Source: Strigamia acuminata
Taxonomy: Eukaryota; Arthropoda; Chilopoda; Geophilomorpha; Linotaeniidae
DNA: 64,000 nucleotides
Direction: 5' to 3'
Assembly (NCBI GenBank): GCA_949358305.1
Contig: OX442318.1
Location: 15,916,517 to 15,980,516 of the forward strand
Every line of letters starts with the position of its first letter. Position 1 is the first letter of the stretch. Positions 30,337 through 42,053 of the stretch are shown one piece after another. Made by a program: the position numbers and the translations under genes. Below the pieces are notes generated by a model. The model did not search any database and had not been told where the DNA came from. It was given only the letters and a program-made list of their open reading frames with translations.

Positions 30337-33300
30337 ATGCGTGCTCATTATCGCCATTATCTCCGATTTTCTTCCGGAAAAATGCAGACAGCAAGAGCCA
30401 ACTTGAATTGGAATCGGTACACGAAGGAAACATCGGCTTTTGCTATGGACAATCGTGGATGCAATCAATCCCGACCTCCTCGTCCGATTTCGAAGGTTCG
30501 CTGTTTTAATTGCGGCTTTTTCGGCCACTACGTGAATAAGTGCCCCCGCCCTCGCAAACAGGGCAAGGAACCGCAACCGGTCGCGTCTCAACAAGGCCGA
30601 CCCCGCAGTAAGAGCAAACGACGGCAGAATAACAGTTCGCAGCAATCCGGTGGTCAAAACCGTGATGTTTCTCGTCCCCGAAGGGACGCCGCTTACCTGT
30701 TGTCGGCTCCACCGGTGATCGAAGCTCCGGTTGTACATTTTCTCCAGTCCCACGAATGGATTGTCGATTGTGGGGCCACCGACCACGTTTCGCACGTCAA
30801 AGCGTGGTTTACGAACTTTGTTTCCGTTGTCCCGTTCAACATCGAGTTAGGCCAGGGCAGTTCGAGGGTCACAGGCAAAGGTGACGTTCCGGTCAAGTCG
30901 CTCATCGATGGCTGCGAATGCACCGTATTGCTCCGCGACGTCTTATTCGCACCTGACTTCGGCGCAAATCTTATCTCGGTTTCTCGGATTGATAAATGCG
31001 GACATCACATCCACATTCACAACTCGGAATTGCATACGTATGAAACGGACATCAAACTAAGTGTTCTTCGGGCGAAACAGAAGTCTGGACTTTATTTCGT
31101 GGATGGGCTCATCTCGCCATTCGCCGCTCCGACTAATGTTTCGAGTTCGTCTGTTTCATCATCACTTCCGACTCCGACACCGACCACTCTAGTGACGAAG
31201 GAAGAGGACTTTCCCGCATTGCCCAAGTCTTCCAACAAGACTAAGAAGAAGTCGGCTGACAATATGACCGATTTCCGCTTGCCCGTCTCCTCCAACACCT
31301 TGCTTGTCCCTTCACTTTTCCCTACCAGTCCTGCTCCTATTCCCGGATCCCAACCTCAACAGATCCGGATGTATTCCAATGCCCTCACATCTCCTCCTCC
31401 CGTTGCCAAGTCAAACGCAGCATTACCTCCCAAACCAGTTAATCCTTCGGTTGCCAACGTCGCAGACGCCACGGGATTGTGGCACGGCAGGCTGGGTCAC
31501 CTGCATACGAAGGCCATGCGGACTTTAGCGGCTAACTCCCAGGTTTATGGGCTTGATCCAGCTGCTGTTCGCCAGGAACTTTCCTGCAACACGTGCCGTG
31601 TTGCCAAGTCCACGCGTGCTCCACATAAGCCAATTTCCGCGCCTTCAACCACGAAACCGCTTGAATTGCTTCACATGGACGTCTGGGGCCCGTCGAGACT
31701 GCCTTCCATCGGCGGTGCTAATTTTGCCTTCACCATTATCGATGACGCCACCAGGTACGCCTGGCTTTTCCCGATCGCCCGTAAATCTGATGTTTTTGCT
31801 ACGTTTAAAGACTTTGTTTCCCGCGTTGAACGTATTGCTGATTGCCGAATTAAAACAATTCGCACCGACCGTGGAGGAGAATTCATTTCGAGGGATTTTG
31901 ACCGTTTTCTTGCCGACAAGGGTATTGTTGCTCAACGGACCAATCCCGCATCGCCACAGATGAACGGTGTCGTCGAACGCCTGAACCGGACAATGGGCGA
32001 CTATCTCCGCTCCATCAACTCCGAAACCGGATTTTCGCACACGCTTTGGGCTGAACTTGCCGTGACGTTCACATATATCAAAAACCGCAGTCCGCATTCG
32101 AAGCTCAACGACGAAATCCCATACATTTTGTGGCGCCAGCGTGCTCTTTCCGTCAGACATTTTCGTAAGATTGGTTCCAAGTGCTGGGTACACTTCACCG
32201 CACCTGGACGCAACAAACTGGATCCTCGAGCGTGGGAAGGATTTCTCGTTGGCTACGCTTCGGGAACTCGAGGGTATCGAGTGTGGAATCCGGCTACGAA
32301 CACCGTCACCGAATCTGTTCACGTCCAAATCGATGAACGGCAGAACTTTAAGCGCTCGCCCTTTTATGTTCCAGATCCGGATGACAATGCTCCACCCATG
32401 GAGGAGCCTGCTCGTGGCCACATCCCGTCACGTGTCACTTTTCGTGATAACTTTCCAACTCAGCCTTGGCCTCGTCGACGTCACGATTCGGATAACGACT
32501 CTTCTGCTGACAGCAGTGACGAGGATGGTATTGCCAGTCGTGCTCCCTCCGTCGCTTCGAGTGCTCCGTCTTTCGCTTCATTCGCACCATCTCTTCCTAC
32601 AGCTGATGGTCTCATCGCCGCTGCTGACGGCTTAGCTGCTACGACTGATGGCTCTGTTACCGACGCTGATGGCTCTGTTACCGTCGCTGATGGCTCCGAT
32701 AATGTTACGACCATTGCAGGACATGGACAATTTACTCCGACCGTACGTTCCACCCGCTTGCCTCATCTACGGCGTTCGATGTCCTACCCATCTCTCCCGG
32801 GTCTTGACGACACCGCAGCGATGTCTGAACAGGGTTCAGATTTTGACGAAGACCTTCTCGACGAAGCGGCTGCCTTGCCTGTCCGACTTCCGGGTACGCC
32901 TAATTTGGCGCCTTTACGCGCTCTTCATTGCCCTTGGAGTTTTGTTGGCGGCGTTTCGCCCTTCAGCGGATGGAGGAGAGAAGAGCATCTCCGGAAAGAT
33001 CAGGTTCCGGGGAGGATTAAAGTCGACGTTTATTATTATCCGGAGCACGGTGTCCGCTTGCGGTCGCACACAGATATCGCCGCTTATTGTTTCGCACACC
33101 GGATACCGTATGATGAGTCCGTTTTCTTCTTCGGCAATTTAGAACACCACATGCCATATGCTCCGCCATCGCCTCCTCGTGTCCACATGTGTTTTCGGGA
33201 ACCGGCCACATACGCCGAAGCTGTGAAATTGCCCGAAGCACCGAAATGGACCGAAGCAATCGACGAGGAACTTTCGACTTTCAAGCAACGAGACGTTTAT

Positions 33301-33704
33301 AAGGAGGTTCCGAGACCCCCTGACAAGACTGTGCTCGGTTGCAAATGGATTTTTAAGTTCAAAAGTGACATTACCGGAAAGATTACCCGATATCGTGCTC
33401 GACTGGTCGCCCAAGGATTTCGGCAGACAATGGGCGTTGACTACGATGAAGTTTTTAGTCCCGTAGTCAATTTTGTCCTAATCCGTTTCTTCTTTTGTCT
33501 GCTGGTTATTCTCCTCGGATGGAGGGACACGCACCTCGACGTGAAATGTGCCTACCTCTACGGCGACCTTGACCACGAGATTTATATGCGGATTCCCGCT
33601 GGTGCCACATGTTCCTCGCCCGACAACGTATGGTTGTTGACCAAGTCGCTTTACGGTCTTCACCAGTCGGGGCGCATGTGGTACCAGAAACTTAATGAAA
33701 CATT
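30337..33704 (+). pseudogene. Copia gag-pol of element E, first part (to RT), cut by element H
   Basis: The first ATG of the frame is at 30337; the open frame starts at a GTG, 30286. Only about 50 residues precede the CCHC knuckle (CFNCGFFGHYVNKC), against about 230 in C and H, so the capsid part of Gag is missing. Then come protease (WIVDCGATDHVS), integrase (LWHGRLGHL, LHMDVWGP, IRTDRGGEF, SPQMNGVVERLNRTM), a Ser/Ala/Asp-rich linker with TADGLIAAADGLA-type repeats, and the first RT motifs (CKWIFKFKSDITGKITRYR). It ends where H inserted, just after YQKLNET. The continuation is at 40429-41449 and is in phase once H and one target-site copy are discounted. Confidence 0.9.
33700..33704. other. 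Target-site duplication of copia H (acatt), left copy
   Basis: acatt before the LTR of H, repeated at 40424-40428 directly after the other LTR. Confidence 0.95.
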
Positions 33705-34171
33705 TGATAGGCTTGTAGGCGCCGGACATCAAAGGGAAAGAGCTGAGAGTCGAATTAACAGGTGCGGGAACTCGCATCATGCGACCGCCATCTTTATTCA
33801 TCGAGATGAGTGGGCCAAAAATAAAAGCGCACCTCTTTCGAGGCTACAAAACTTGAAGTAGAATGAATCATTGTTAACAGACAAGGACTCATTCTTTACA
33901 TAACAAAAGTAAAGTAAACTCGGCATAAACAATCGATAATGTAAACAAAGGCCATGAGAAACTAAAAGATAAGCGCTCATATTAGAGCAGACGACATATG
34001 GGCATGTCATTGCTAATAAGCACATTGGTTGGGGCACTTAGCACAGGAACAAGGGTTTAAAAGTCAATATCAACCAATGTAACACGGATACAGAATTGCA
34101 ATGACACACACGTTGCATTTAACGGGAAACATGCAACCGATAAGATCAAACAGTTGGGCATCTTCCTAACA
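33705..34171 (-). repeat. 3' LTR of copia element H (467 bp)
   Basis: Plus-strand ends TGATAGGCTTG and CTTCCTAACA. The adjoining polypurine tract (34172-34184, AAAGGGGGATT on the minus strand) marks this as the 3' LTR. It contains CGCCATCTTT at 33786-33795. Confidence 0.95.
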
Positions 34172-34188
34172 AATCCCCCTTTGCGCAA

Positions 34189-37100
34189 CTATTTGACTAC
34201 AACAAAAATATGCTCACAGAGCTGACATAATCTGGGGCGCGGCAACCACTTTGTCATCAAATCCGCGATGTTCAATTCGCCAGGCACATGTTTAATACTA
34301 AACACGCCTTTTTCATACCAATCACGAAGAAAGTGCAATTTAACATCTATATGTTTATTTGCACGGTTCTCGATCTTGTTTTTCGCATAGTTGATTGCCG
34401 GCATGCTATCGGCGTAGACGCAAGGGACATTTCGGTTGAAACATAAGATGATATCAGCTTCGTACAAACGTTCAAGCCATATCACTTCTCTCACGCCATC
34501 GACAACTGCGAGAAACTCGCTTTCCATTATACTCAGTGAAGTCATGGATTGTTTTCGACAATTCCATGAAATCGGAACCCCTCCTAAATAAACTATGTGA
34601 CCCCCAAAGCTTCTCCTACTGTCTTGGTCCAAAGCAAAGGACGCGTCGGTGTAAACCGTTAAATTGTTGTTTTTACAATTAGCTAAGTTGATAACATAAT
34701 TGGGGGTATTCGCCAGATATCTCAACACTTGTATTAGCATTTTAACATGCCTGTTAGAATGGGTCTCATTGTATTGAGATAATACAATAACGCTGAAGAG
34801 AATATCTGGACGCGTTCTATTCGCGATAAAAAGTAAACTCCCTACTAGGGACCTGTATGGGAACGTCGAGTTTATTTGTTCGCCCGGTTGTACCTTCTGT
34901 ATCATGGTACCGACTGTGACTGGGATTTTAATTTTATGGCACGGGTCAATGTCGTATTTCTCGACTAATTTCGCAATATAACTCTTTTGATGTACTAAAA
35001 TGTCCCCATTTTTCCTTTCAAAGTGAATCCCTAATAAAAGAGTCACCGGTCCAAGGTTGACAATTTCAAAGCTTTCTTGAATCCACTCGATGATACATTG
35101 TTCAACGAAAGCATCACGACTAAACAAAACAATGTCGTCCACGTAAAACAAAAGGACGGCATCTGAGCCGTAATTATATACGCAATTCAACCCTAAGACT
35201 GGAGTGAATCCTATTTCCAATAATCGTTCGTGGAGCTTGAAATACCACATCCTTCCGGACTGATGAAGTCCGTACAAGGATTTGACCAATCGCCAACATT
35301 TGTGTTGGTTCTCTTTGGTCCGGAAGCCCTTCGGGATATTGACGTATTGTGGCATGTCAAGGTCTCCGTATAAGTACGCAGACTTGATGTCGAGATGTGT
35401 ATCTCGCCAGCCTTGCAGAACCACAAGAGAACAAAAGAATATCAGTACGAGAACAAAGTTGACCACTGGTGAAAATATCTCAGTGAAGTCAACTCCTTCT
35501 TTCTGCCCAAAACCCTGCGCAACTAAACGTGCTCTCCAGCGTTTAATTGCCCCAGTGTAGTCACGCTTGATCTTATAAATCCATTTTGTTCCCAGTAAAT
35601 TCATCCCTTCGGTTTTGTCAACTTCCTCGTAAACTTTTCTGTCATTAAAGATATTAATCTCGTCATCCATGGCGTCCTGCCAGTCGGATTTATTGGGATT
35701 GGACATAGCTTCTTCAAAAGTGTCCGGTTCAACGGATGCATGACCGGCGAAGCCAATGGTCTCATCTGTTGGCTTAAAGTCGAAACAACCCCCATCGTAC
35801 TGATAGTTTTCTTCTTTGCACCATCGTACAACATCAATCCGACTGCGGATTCTATCGCCGAGTGGTGTTATGTAGATCACATCTACCTGCCCAGCAGTTT
35901 CACCACTTTGCCTAACGGTTTCTCTCCGTTGCCATTGTGTCATGTCCAAAATTTTTAATTCCTCAGGGGCGGTCATACGTTTTCTTATTATATCCCCCTT
36001 TAACTTAGCACCGCGTGGCGGATTCCTCCTAACTGGTGGAGGTGTGAGAGTCGGATTTGGAGGCCGAACATCCACCTGCTGTTCCTCCTCTTCTTCTACC
36101 CCACCAGCAGCTTGAGCGACTTCTTCCACAATTTCAGGCTCAACCGCCTGTTGAACTAATTGGGGATTCGGAATCGCATGTTTCGGGGCCTGAAACAATT
36201 GCTGTATGATAGGGGGAACCTGTTGCTGAGCAGGAGCCACTGGAATTTCTTCCTCATCTGAATCTTCATAATTCAAATTTCCCATATAATTAGGTTCGGA
36301 TGGAATTCCACTCAGTTGCACCGACTCGTGCCAAAAGACATTCTCATTAATCTTCACATGTTTTGAAGCAATCACTTGGTTGGATTTGGGGTCCCAAACT
36401 CGATACCCCCGCGTCTTAATCGCGTAACCGACTAGGGCCCCAGGCCACGCCCTTTCTTCCAACTTGCTTCTCCTTGTTTGCGAAGGAATGTGCACGAAAA
36501 CTTTGGAGCCGATACATCTTAAATGTCTTAACGACATTTTCTTGTTATAAAACAAGTTATGAGGGGTTTTCCCACTTAAGCTTGCATGTGGGAATCTATT
36601 TTTAAGATAGACAACTGTCACGGCTAATTCTGCCCACAAACCCTTTGGAAAATTGTTTTCGAAGAGCATGGCTCTAATTCCCCCAACAATTGTTCTGTTT
36701 GCTCTTTCGGCCACAGAGTTCATTTCTGGGGAGTAGGGGTTTGTTTGGATGCACTTGAGCCCAATAGAAGCCGCATAGTCATCCCACTTTTTTGACACAA
36801 ACTCCCCGCCGTTGTCTGTCTTGATGCATTTGACCTTTTTCCCGGTGCTGCGCTCAACCTGTGTTTGCCATCGTTTGAAACGCTCAAATACATCCCCCTT
36901 GTTTTTAATAATTTCCACCCACATGAAACGTGAATAGTCGTCCACAATTATTAAGTAATAACTGGCCCCACCCAGTGATTTAAAAGGCTGAGGGCCCCAC
37001 AGATCCATGTGGATTACTTCCAAAATTCCCTTTGTAGAAATTTCTGGGATTGGGGAAAACGTTGCCCTAGTGCTCTTTGCCTTCGAACACGCGTCGCAAG

Positions 37101-38865
37101 GCGAAAGTTCTTTGTCGGAGAGTTTAACTCCGAAAATGTCAGGTGAAACTTCCATTTTTGCAATCCCACTTGCATTAAAATGGCCCATTCTGGAGTGCCA
37201 AATGTCCATTGGCTGTGGTTTCACTTTGATCTTTTCGATTTTTCCCCCATTCGAATCATTTTGTCCGTTAGTATCATTTAAATCGCTTTTCTTAGGATTT
37301 GACGCATTCACTAGCGCATTTACGCTCACTTGCTGCTTCGCTGCAGTCTGCACTGCGCCACTCAATGTGTTTAGTAATGCTGCCTTAAAATCTACTGTTT
37401 TTAGTAAAGGATTAATGACACTTTCACTTTTTACAACATTTTTGACCGAATTTTCACCCACCGCTGCACTCTGTTGCGCAGAAGGTGCAGTTGTGTTCAC
37501 AATATTAGCCTCTAGTTTGCAGTTAACTTTGTACATCCGATCATTTGTTCTATCTGCAACAAGAAAAGGCTCACTAATTCGGTCTTTAAACATGGTCAAC
37601 TTTCCATTTTTGATAAAAGTTGTAAAACCAGCTTCATCTGTCCGGCCCAGCGATAAGAGGTTTTTCTTAAAATTTGGCGCAAAATAAACATTTTGCAGTG
37701 TGATTTCTCTACATCTGCCTTCATAACAAGATGTGATCAACACGTTTCCAATGCCCTCAATTTTAGACTTCCCTTCCCCCTGCTGGACACTATAGCCGGA
37801 CAGTGGCTTGAAGGTCACGAACCAACTTCTATTAAATGAAAAGTGATCTGTTGCACCGGTATCTATGTACCAGTGCGGATCAAAGTCGCAATGCGACATT
37901 AAAGACAATGGTGGCGACAAGGTGACTTCCTCTTCAGTTTGATGAACTGCCGCCGAAAACATTGTCAATGGCTCATCAAAGATGTCAACTTGTCCCAAAT
38001 TGGCCTGTTTGGTCTTTCCACCACGGCCACGTCCTCGTGCAGTGCCTTTTGCTAGCTGTGCAGAGGTGCCACCTCGTTGGCTTTGCATATTCGCTTGTTG
38101 TTTGGGCGGTGACGGGCACTCTCTCGCAAAGTGACCAGTGCCGCCACAGGAAAAACAAGTTCGAGGTGTAAATGGCTGATTTCCGCCTTTTCCGCGTTGG
38201 AATCGCCCTTTCCCGAAGAATGCGCCTGCATTTTCAGTGGAATCCTGTGTACGCATACCATAGGAGTCTGAAGCTTCAAATAAACGATTATACTCTCCTA
38301 ATAATCGGTCTTTCACTTTTGCAGTGGTGAAGTCCAAATCATCCCAGTGGTACATTATTTGTTTTATAGTCTCATAAGTTGTAGGGAGGAAATCCATGTA
38401 TTGGAATGCAATTTCCTCATCCGTCGGTATAACTTTGACATTCGCGAGTTCTGCAACTTTTCTGTCGACACGGGCCAGAAAACACATCATCTCCTCATTG
38501 TCCATTAGATGCATTTGCAGGAACTCGCGCCTCAATCTGCCCTTCCGGGCGCGTGTGGTGGGCTGGTAAGCATCTCGGATTGCTTCCCACGCCCCTTTAG
38601 AAGTATCCTTGGCAACGGCCACGAGCTGTTGCGATTCTTCGCAACTCAGGCATATCGTGGACCACGCCCGCTTCTCACGCACTCTGAAATCCCGTTTTTC
38701 TTTGGCTGTGGCGTTGGGACCCGGCGCAGTCTCGTCGCCCGTCACGTGATCCCACACGCCTTGCTGGGATAACAGTAGTTTCGCACCAATCGCCCATTGT
38801 GCATAATTTGTCCCATTTAGTTTTTTAATCGACTTATAATCGTCGTATTTCTCCTCCGACGCCAT
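34189..38865 (-). CDS. Complete copia Gag-Pol polyprotein (element H), 1558 aa
   Basis: A single long ORF from ATG at 38865, stop just before the polypurine tract. Order: copia-type gag (WAIGAKLLL, AYQPTTRARKGRLRREF, YHWDDLDF), CCHC knuckle (CFSCGGTGHFAREC, near residue 237), protease (WYIDTGATDHFSF, near 331), integrase zinc-binding part (DIWHSRMGHF, near 555) and DDE core (IHMDLWGP, IKTDNGGEF near 683, SVAERANRTI near 716), RT (LGTKWIYKIKRDYTGAIK near 1087, FYVDDIVLFS near 1238), RNase H (YTDASFALD near 1407, SIMESEFLAVV near 1447, NKHIDVKLHFLRDWY near 1508). All catalytic motifs are kept. It belongs with element C rather than with A, B and E. Confidence 0.96.
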   Translation of the reverse strand: MASEEKYDDYKSIKKLNGTNYAQWAIGAKLLLSQQGVWDHVTGDETAPGPNATAKEKRDFRVREKRAWSTICLSCEESQQLVAVAKDTSKGAWEAIRDAYQPTTRARKGRLRREFLQMHLMDNEEMMCFLARVDRKVAELANVKVIPTDEEIAFQYMDFLPTTYETIKQIMYHWDDLDFTTAKVKDRLLGEYNRLFEASDSYGMRTQDSTENAGAFFGKGRFQRGKGGNQPFTPRTCFSCGGTGHFARECPSPPKQQANMQSQRGGTSAQLAKGTARGRGRGGKTKQANLGQVDIFDEPLTMFSAAVHQTEEEVTLSPPLSLMSHCDFDPHWYIDTGATDHFSFNRSWFVTFKPLSGYSVQQGEGKSKIEGIGNVLITSCYEGRCREITLQNVYFAPNFKKNLLSLGRTDEAGFTTFIKNGKLTMFKDRISEPFLVADRTNDRMYKVNCKLEANIVNTTAPSAQQSAAVGENSVKNVVKSESVINPLLKTVDFKAALLNTLSGAVQTAAKQQVSVNALVNASNPKKSDLNDTNGQNDSNGGKIEKIKVKPQPMDIWHSRMGHFNASGIAKMEVSPDIFGVKLSDKELSPCDACSKAKSTRATFSPIPEISTKGILEVIHMDLWGPQPFKSLGGASYYLIIVDDYSRFMWVEIIKNKGDVFERFKRWQTQVERSTGKKVKCIKTDNGGEFVSKKWDDYAASIGLKCIQTNPYSPEMNSVAERANRTIVGGIRAMLFENNFPKGLWAELAVTVVYLKNRFPHASLSGKTPHNLFYNKKMSLRHLRCIGSKVFVHIPSQTRRSKLEERAWPGALVGYAIKTRGYRVWDPKSNQVIASKHVKINENVFWHESVQLSGIPSEPNYMGNLNYEDSDEEEIPVAPAQQQVPPIIQQLFQAPKHAIPNPQLVQQAVEPEIVEEVAQAAGGVEEEEEQQVDVRPPNPTLTPPPVRRNPPRGAKLKGDIIRKRMTAPEELKILDMTQWQRRETVRQSGETAGQVDVIYITPLGDRIRSRIDVVRWCKEENYQYDGGCFDFKPTDETIGFAGHASVEPDTFEEAMSNPNKSDWQDAMDDEINIFNDRKVYEEVDKTEGMNLLGTKWIYKIKRDYTGAIKRWRARLVAQGFGQKEGVDFTEIFSPVVNFVLVLIFFCSLVVLQGWRDTHLDIKSAYLYGDLDMPQYVNIPKGFRTKENQHKCWRLVKSLYGLHQSGRMWYFKLHERLLEIGFTPVLGLNCVYNYGSDAVLLFYVDDIVLFSRDAFVEQCIIEWIQESFEIVNLGPVTLLLGIHFERKNGDILVHQKSYIAKLVEKYDIDPCHKIKIPVTVGTMIQKVQPGEQINSTFPYRSLVGSLLFIANRTRPDILFSVIVLSQYNETHSNRHVKMLIQVLRYLANTPNYVINLANCKNNNLTVYTDASFALDQDSRRSFGGHIVYLGGVPISWNCRKQSMTSLSIMESEFLAVVDGVREVIWLERLYEADIILCFNRNVPCVYADSMPAINYAKNKIENRANKHIDVKLHFLRDWYEKGVFSIKHVPGELNIADLMTKWLPRPRLCQLCEHIFVVVK

Positions 38866-39956
38866 ATCTAGTCGTTTCGTCGCAAAGATTGCACTTTTTC
38901 ACAAAATAAATCGTCGCACACACCAAATGAAGCACAAAACACACTTTTTACGCTTTTACAAATGGCGTAAACCCCCAAAAGGTTTAGGCGAAAATTATAC
39001 AGTCTCCCTTGGACAAATCTCACTAAGTGAGACGAAAAACTTTACGTAGTATCTCCCGAGTTCCGACCGGACTCCTAGGACCGCGGGACACTCGGTGGCC
39101 AGAGAAAGCCTACGCAAAAATACAATTCCACTACGCGACTGCGTAAAGGGTGGAAAGGATACTACAAGACCCCCAAACAAAACCTTAAGCTTATTAACAA
39201 GGAATTTCGACAACTTAAAACTAAATAATAGTTGGCAAGGTGAAAATCCGTTGTTTTGCGGGTTGGTTTGCGTCGCAAAAATTCCCTCGCTGATCCCACG
39301 TCGTGAAATCGATGCACGTCGACTCAACGTGCTCGTCCGCACCTTCGTAGGATGTGCTCCGTGCACAAAACCTCGGGAAAATGCCAGCGCGTACGTTTAA
39401 CCCGCTAACTGGTCTTCTGGTCGAATGCCTGCGCGTATGTTTAACCCGCTAACAGGACTTCTCTGCTCAAATTGAAAAAAAAAACACGTCGTTTTTCGCC
39501 TACTTTGACGAAAATGGCCGCCGTCGAAGAATTCGCTTCGGACGATGGCTTCCGTCGTTTCCCACGGCGAATCGATCCAAAACGATCCAAAAACGACGTC
39601 GATTCGACGTATTCTCGCGTCGAATCACGATGAGAACGTGTACAGGTCCGTATACACGATTCTCGGTTGGCTTCTCGCGATGAAAACCCAAACAAAATGG
39701 CGCCCGCAGAAGAAAATCCTCTTTATATCGAGCAATGTGCTTATTTCGCACAGAATTTCGACAATTCTTACACTGTTCGGTCCAGAAATGCTTCCGCAAA
39801 CGTCCGCACACGTTGTCAGCTTCACAAACTCCTCGAATCCGCTGATACGTCTTTGCGACGATACCGACGAATCCACGATGTCCGTTTCGTCCCGAAACTT
39901 GCCGCAAACGTATCACAAACGGTTGGCCGCGTCGTCAACCATCCTCTGCTACCATA
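38866..39956 (-). other. 5' leader of copia element H with primer-binding site
   Basis: About 1.1 kb. The primer-binding site reads TGGTAGCAGAGGAT on the minus strand (39941-39954), two bases from the LTR. It holds a short tandem duplication around CGTTTAACCCGCTAAC (near 39395 and 39436) and, like the leader of C, AAAATGGCCGCCGTCG (39512-39527, plus strand). No coding seen; the overlapping ORFs here lack any domain. Confidence 0.75.
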
Positions 39957-40423
39957 TGATAGGCTTGTAGGCGCCGGACATCAAAGGGAAAGAGCTGAGA
40001 GTCGAATTAACAGGTGCGGGAACTCGCATCATGCGACCGCCATCTTTATTCATCGAGATGAGTGGGCCAAAAATAAAAGCGCACCTCTTTCGAGGCTACA
40101 AAACTTGAAGTAGAATGAATCATTGTTAACAGACAAGGACTCATTCTTTACATAACAAAAGTAAAGTAAACTCGGCATAAACAATCGATAATGTAAACAA
40201 AGGCCATGAGAAACTAAAAGATAAGCGCTCATATTAGAGCAGACGACATATGGGCATGTCATTGCTAATAAGCACATTGGTTGGGGCACTTAGCACAGGA
40301 ACAAGGGTTTAAAAGTCAATATCAACCAATGTAACACGGATACAGAATTGCAATGACACACACGTTGCATTTAACGGGAAACATGCAACCGATAAGATCA
40401 AACAGTTGGGCATCTTCCTAACA
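39957..40423 (-). repeat. 5' LTR of copia element H (467 bp)
   Basis: Same length and, as far as I can read, same sequence as 33705-34171. It lies next to the primer-binding site and so is the 5' LTR for the minus-strand element. The CGCCATCTTT motif is at 40038-40047. Confidence 0.95.
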
Positions 40424-41449
40424 ACATTGACAGAACTCGGATTTCAAAAGTTTCCAGCATGTAATTGTGTGTACGCCTACGGACATTCGGCCATTATGCT
40501 GGTATACGTCGACGATATTGTTTTATTTTATGCTTCGGAAAACATCAGGGATCGAATACTCAAGCTGATCACGAGTAAATTCGACATCGTCGACCTGGGG
40601 CCAATCACCAAACTGCTGGGAGTCGAGTTCGAGCGTCGTGACGGGAAAGTCTTTATGACTCAACGCAATTACATTGACAAACTCCTCAAAAAGTTTAATG
40701 TTTCATCTGACGCGCTCATCAAGGTGCCAGTCACACCTGGGACCACGTTAGTCAAGGGACCGCTCACCGACCTTCCGGATTTTCCGTATCGATCACTCGT
40801 CGGATCTTTATTGTTCCTGGCTTCACGTACTCGCCCCGACATTTTGTACTCGGTGATCGCATTATCGCAGTACAACAACTGCTACACCGAGAGCCATATC
40901 AAGTGTTTGCTGCAGGTCCTTCGTTACGTCGCGAACACGAGCGAGTACGCCATCGAACTTTCGAAATGCGATTCGAGTCAACTGTGGGGTTGCACAGACG
41001 CCTCTTGGGCCTCCGACATCGCTACATCGAGATCATTCGGCGGATACATTGTTTACATCGGAAGTGTGCCCATTGGCTGGAGCTGCAAGAAGCAGACCAG
41101 CGTCGCTTGCTCCACAATGGAAGCCGAATTTGTGGCACTTGTCGAAATCGTCAAAGAACTCTATTGGCTCGACAGTATTTATCAAGTGTTTCCACCTTTA
41201 CGTCGGTTATCGAAACCGATCATATTTTCCGATGCCCTCGCCTCGATTCAGTTCACGAACAACGACATCGAGAACTCGAAAACGAAACATATTCGAGTGA
41301 AGTTTCACTGGCTTCGTGAGTGGCACATTGCCGGATGTTTCGAACTCCGCAAAATTCCGGGTGAGATAAATGTATCCGACATTTTCACCAAGTGGCTCAG
41401 TTCAGAGCGTCTTCGAAATTTATTATCTCGGATTTTCGTCTCGAAGTAA
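40424..41449 (+). pseudogene. Copia pol of element E, second part (RT end and RNase H)
   Basis: This continues the RT of E after the insertion of H, starting with the second copy of the target site. It has the RT catalytic motif (LVYVDDIVLFYA, near 40500), KLLGVEFERRDG, then RNase H (CTDASWASD near 40990, ACSTMEAEFVALVE near 41110, KTKHIRVKFHWLREW near 41280) and a stop at 41447-41449. No internal stop. Discounting H, this frame is continuous with 30337-33704, so the only visible damage to E's pol is the insertion. Confidence 0.92.
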
Positions 41450-41496
41450 CTTTTTTCGATTGTTTAGCACCGACATTTTACATCGAAGGAGGGAAT

Positions 41497-42053
41497 TGTT
41501 GGACTTTCGAACCACTTTTGAGTTATTTAAATCATTTTTCGATGTGAAATGGCTTTGAAACGTTTATTTTATCATTTATCGGTAATTGTTTCCATTTTCC
41601 TGGGTTATTCAGTGTTTATTTAGTGTTTTCATGCTTGTTTGTCAGGAGAATGCATGATACCGGGTTAAATGTACTCAATACATTAGGTTTCATGCATCCT
41701 CTATCTTGTTCTTATGTTTTTCATTATTATTGTTTATAATATCGGCCACCAGATGTCTCTGGCACATTACAAATGGCTGCTCACACGGGTAGTGTGTTTC
41801 CTTGTGTTTGTCCAGTGATTCTGGACCCATTATGTAAGTTTTCTCTTAATAAATGTTATATTTTTGGTTAACTATTGTATTTAGTTCGGCACTACACGTT
41901 TCTATAAGTGTAGTGCACGCGAATTTGATCGTAAGTCCGCTCAAACTCGCGTACGCGCATCACGCGCATTTGTCCGCACTTAGAAGTGCGTTTGACTCAG
42001 TTTTACGCTTCCTATCGCCTATTTCGGCGATATTTTTGCGCCACACAGCTACA
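41497..42053 (+). repeat. 3' LTR of copia element E (557 bp)
   Basis: Preceded by the polypurine tract GAAGGAGGGAAT (41485-41496). It ends ACAGCTACA, followed by the target-site copy gttta. Confidence 0.95.

Larger units (their letters stand above)
33705..40423 (-). mobile_element. Ty1/copia element H, complete, inserted in element E
   Basis: A 6719-bp element on the minus strand: two 467-bp LTRs that look identical, primer-binding site, leader of about 1.1 kb, one uninterrupted gag-pol ORF of 1558 codons, polypurine tract and acatt target-site copies. Everything needed for movement seems present. It is the best candidate for a currently or recently active element in the window and is the innermost, so youngest, member of its nest. 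Confidence 0.97.
28843..42053 (+). mobile_element. Ty1/copia element E, full length, split by element H
   Basis: Two 557-bp LTRs, a primer-binding site, a 3' polypurine tract and gttta target-site copies define it. The two LTRs look identical on reading, so it is young. Without the 6.7 kb of H and one target-site copy its internal part is about 5.4 kb. Its pol is close to those of A and B. It appears to lack the capsid part of Gag (see the coding entry). Confidence 0.95.

Noticed and set aside
33705-33861. C-terminal 50 residues of the first E pol frame
   Set aside because: They are translated from the LTR of element H, not part of E pol.
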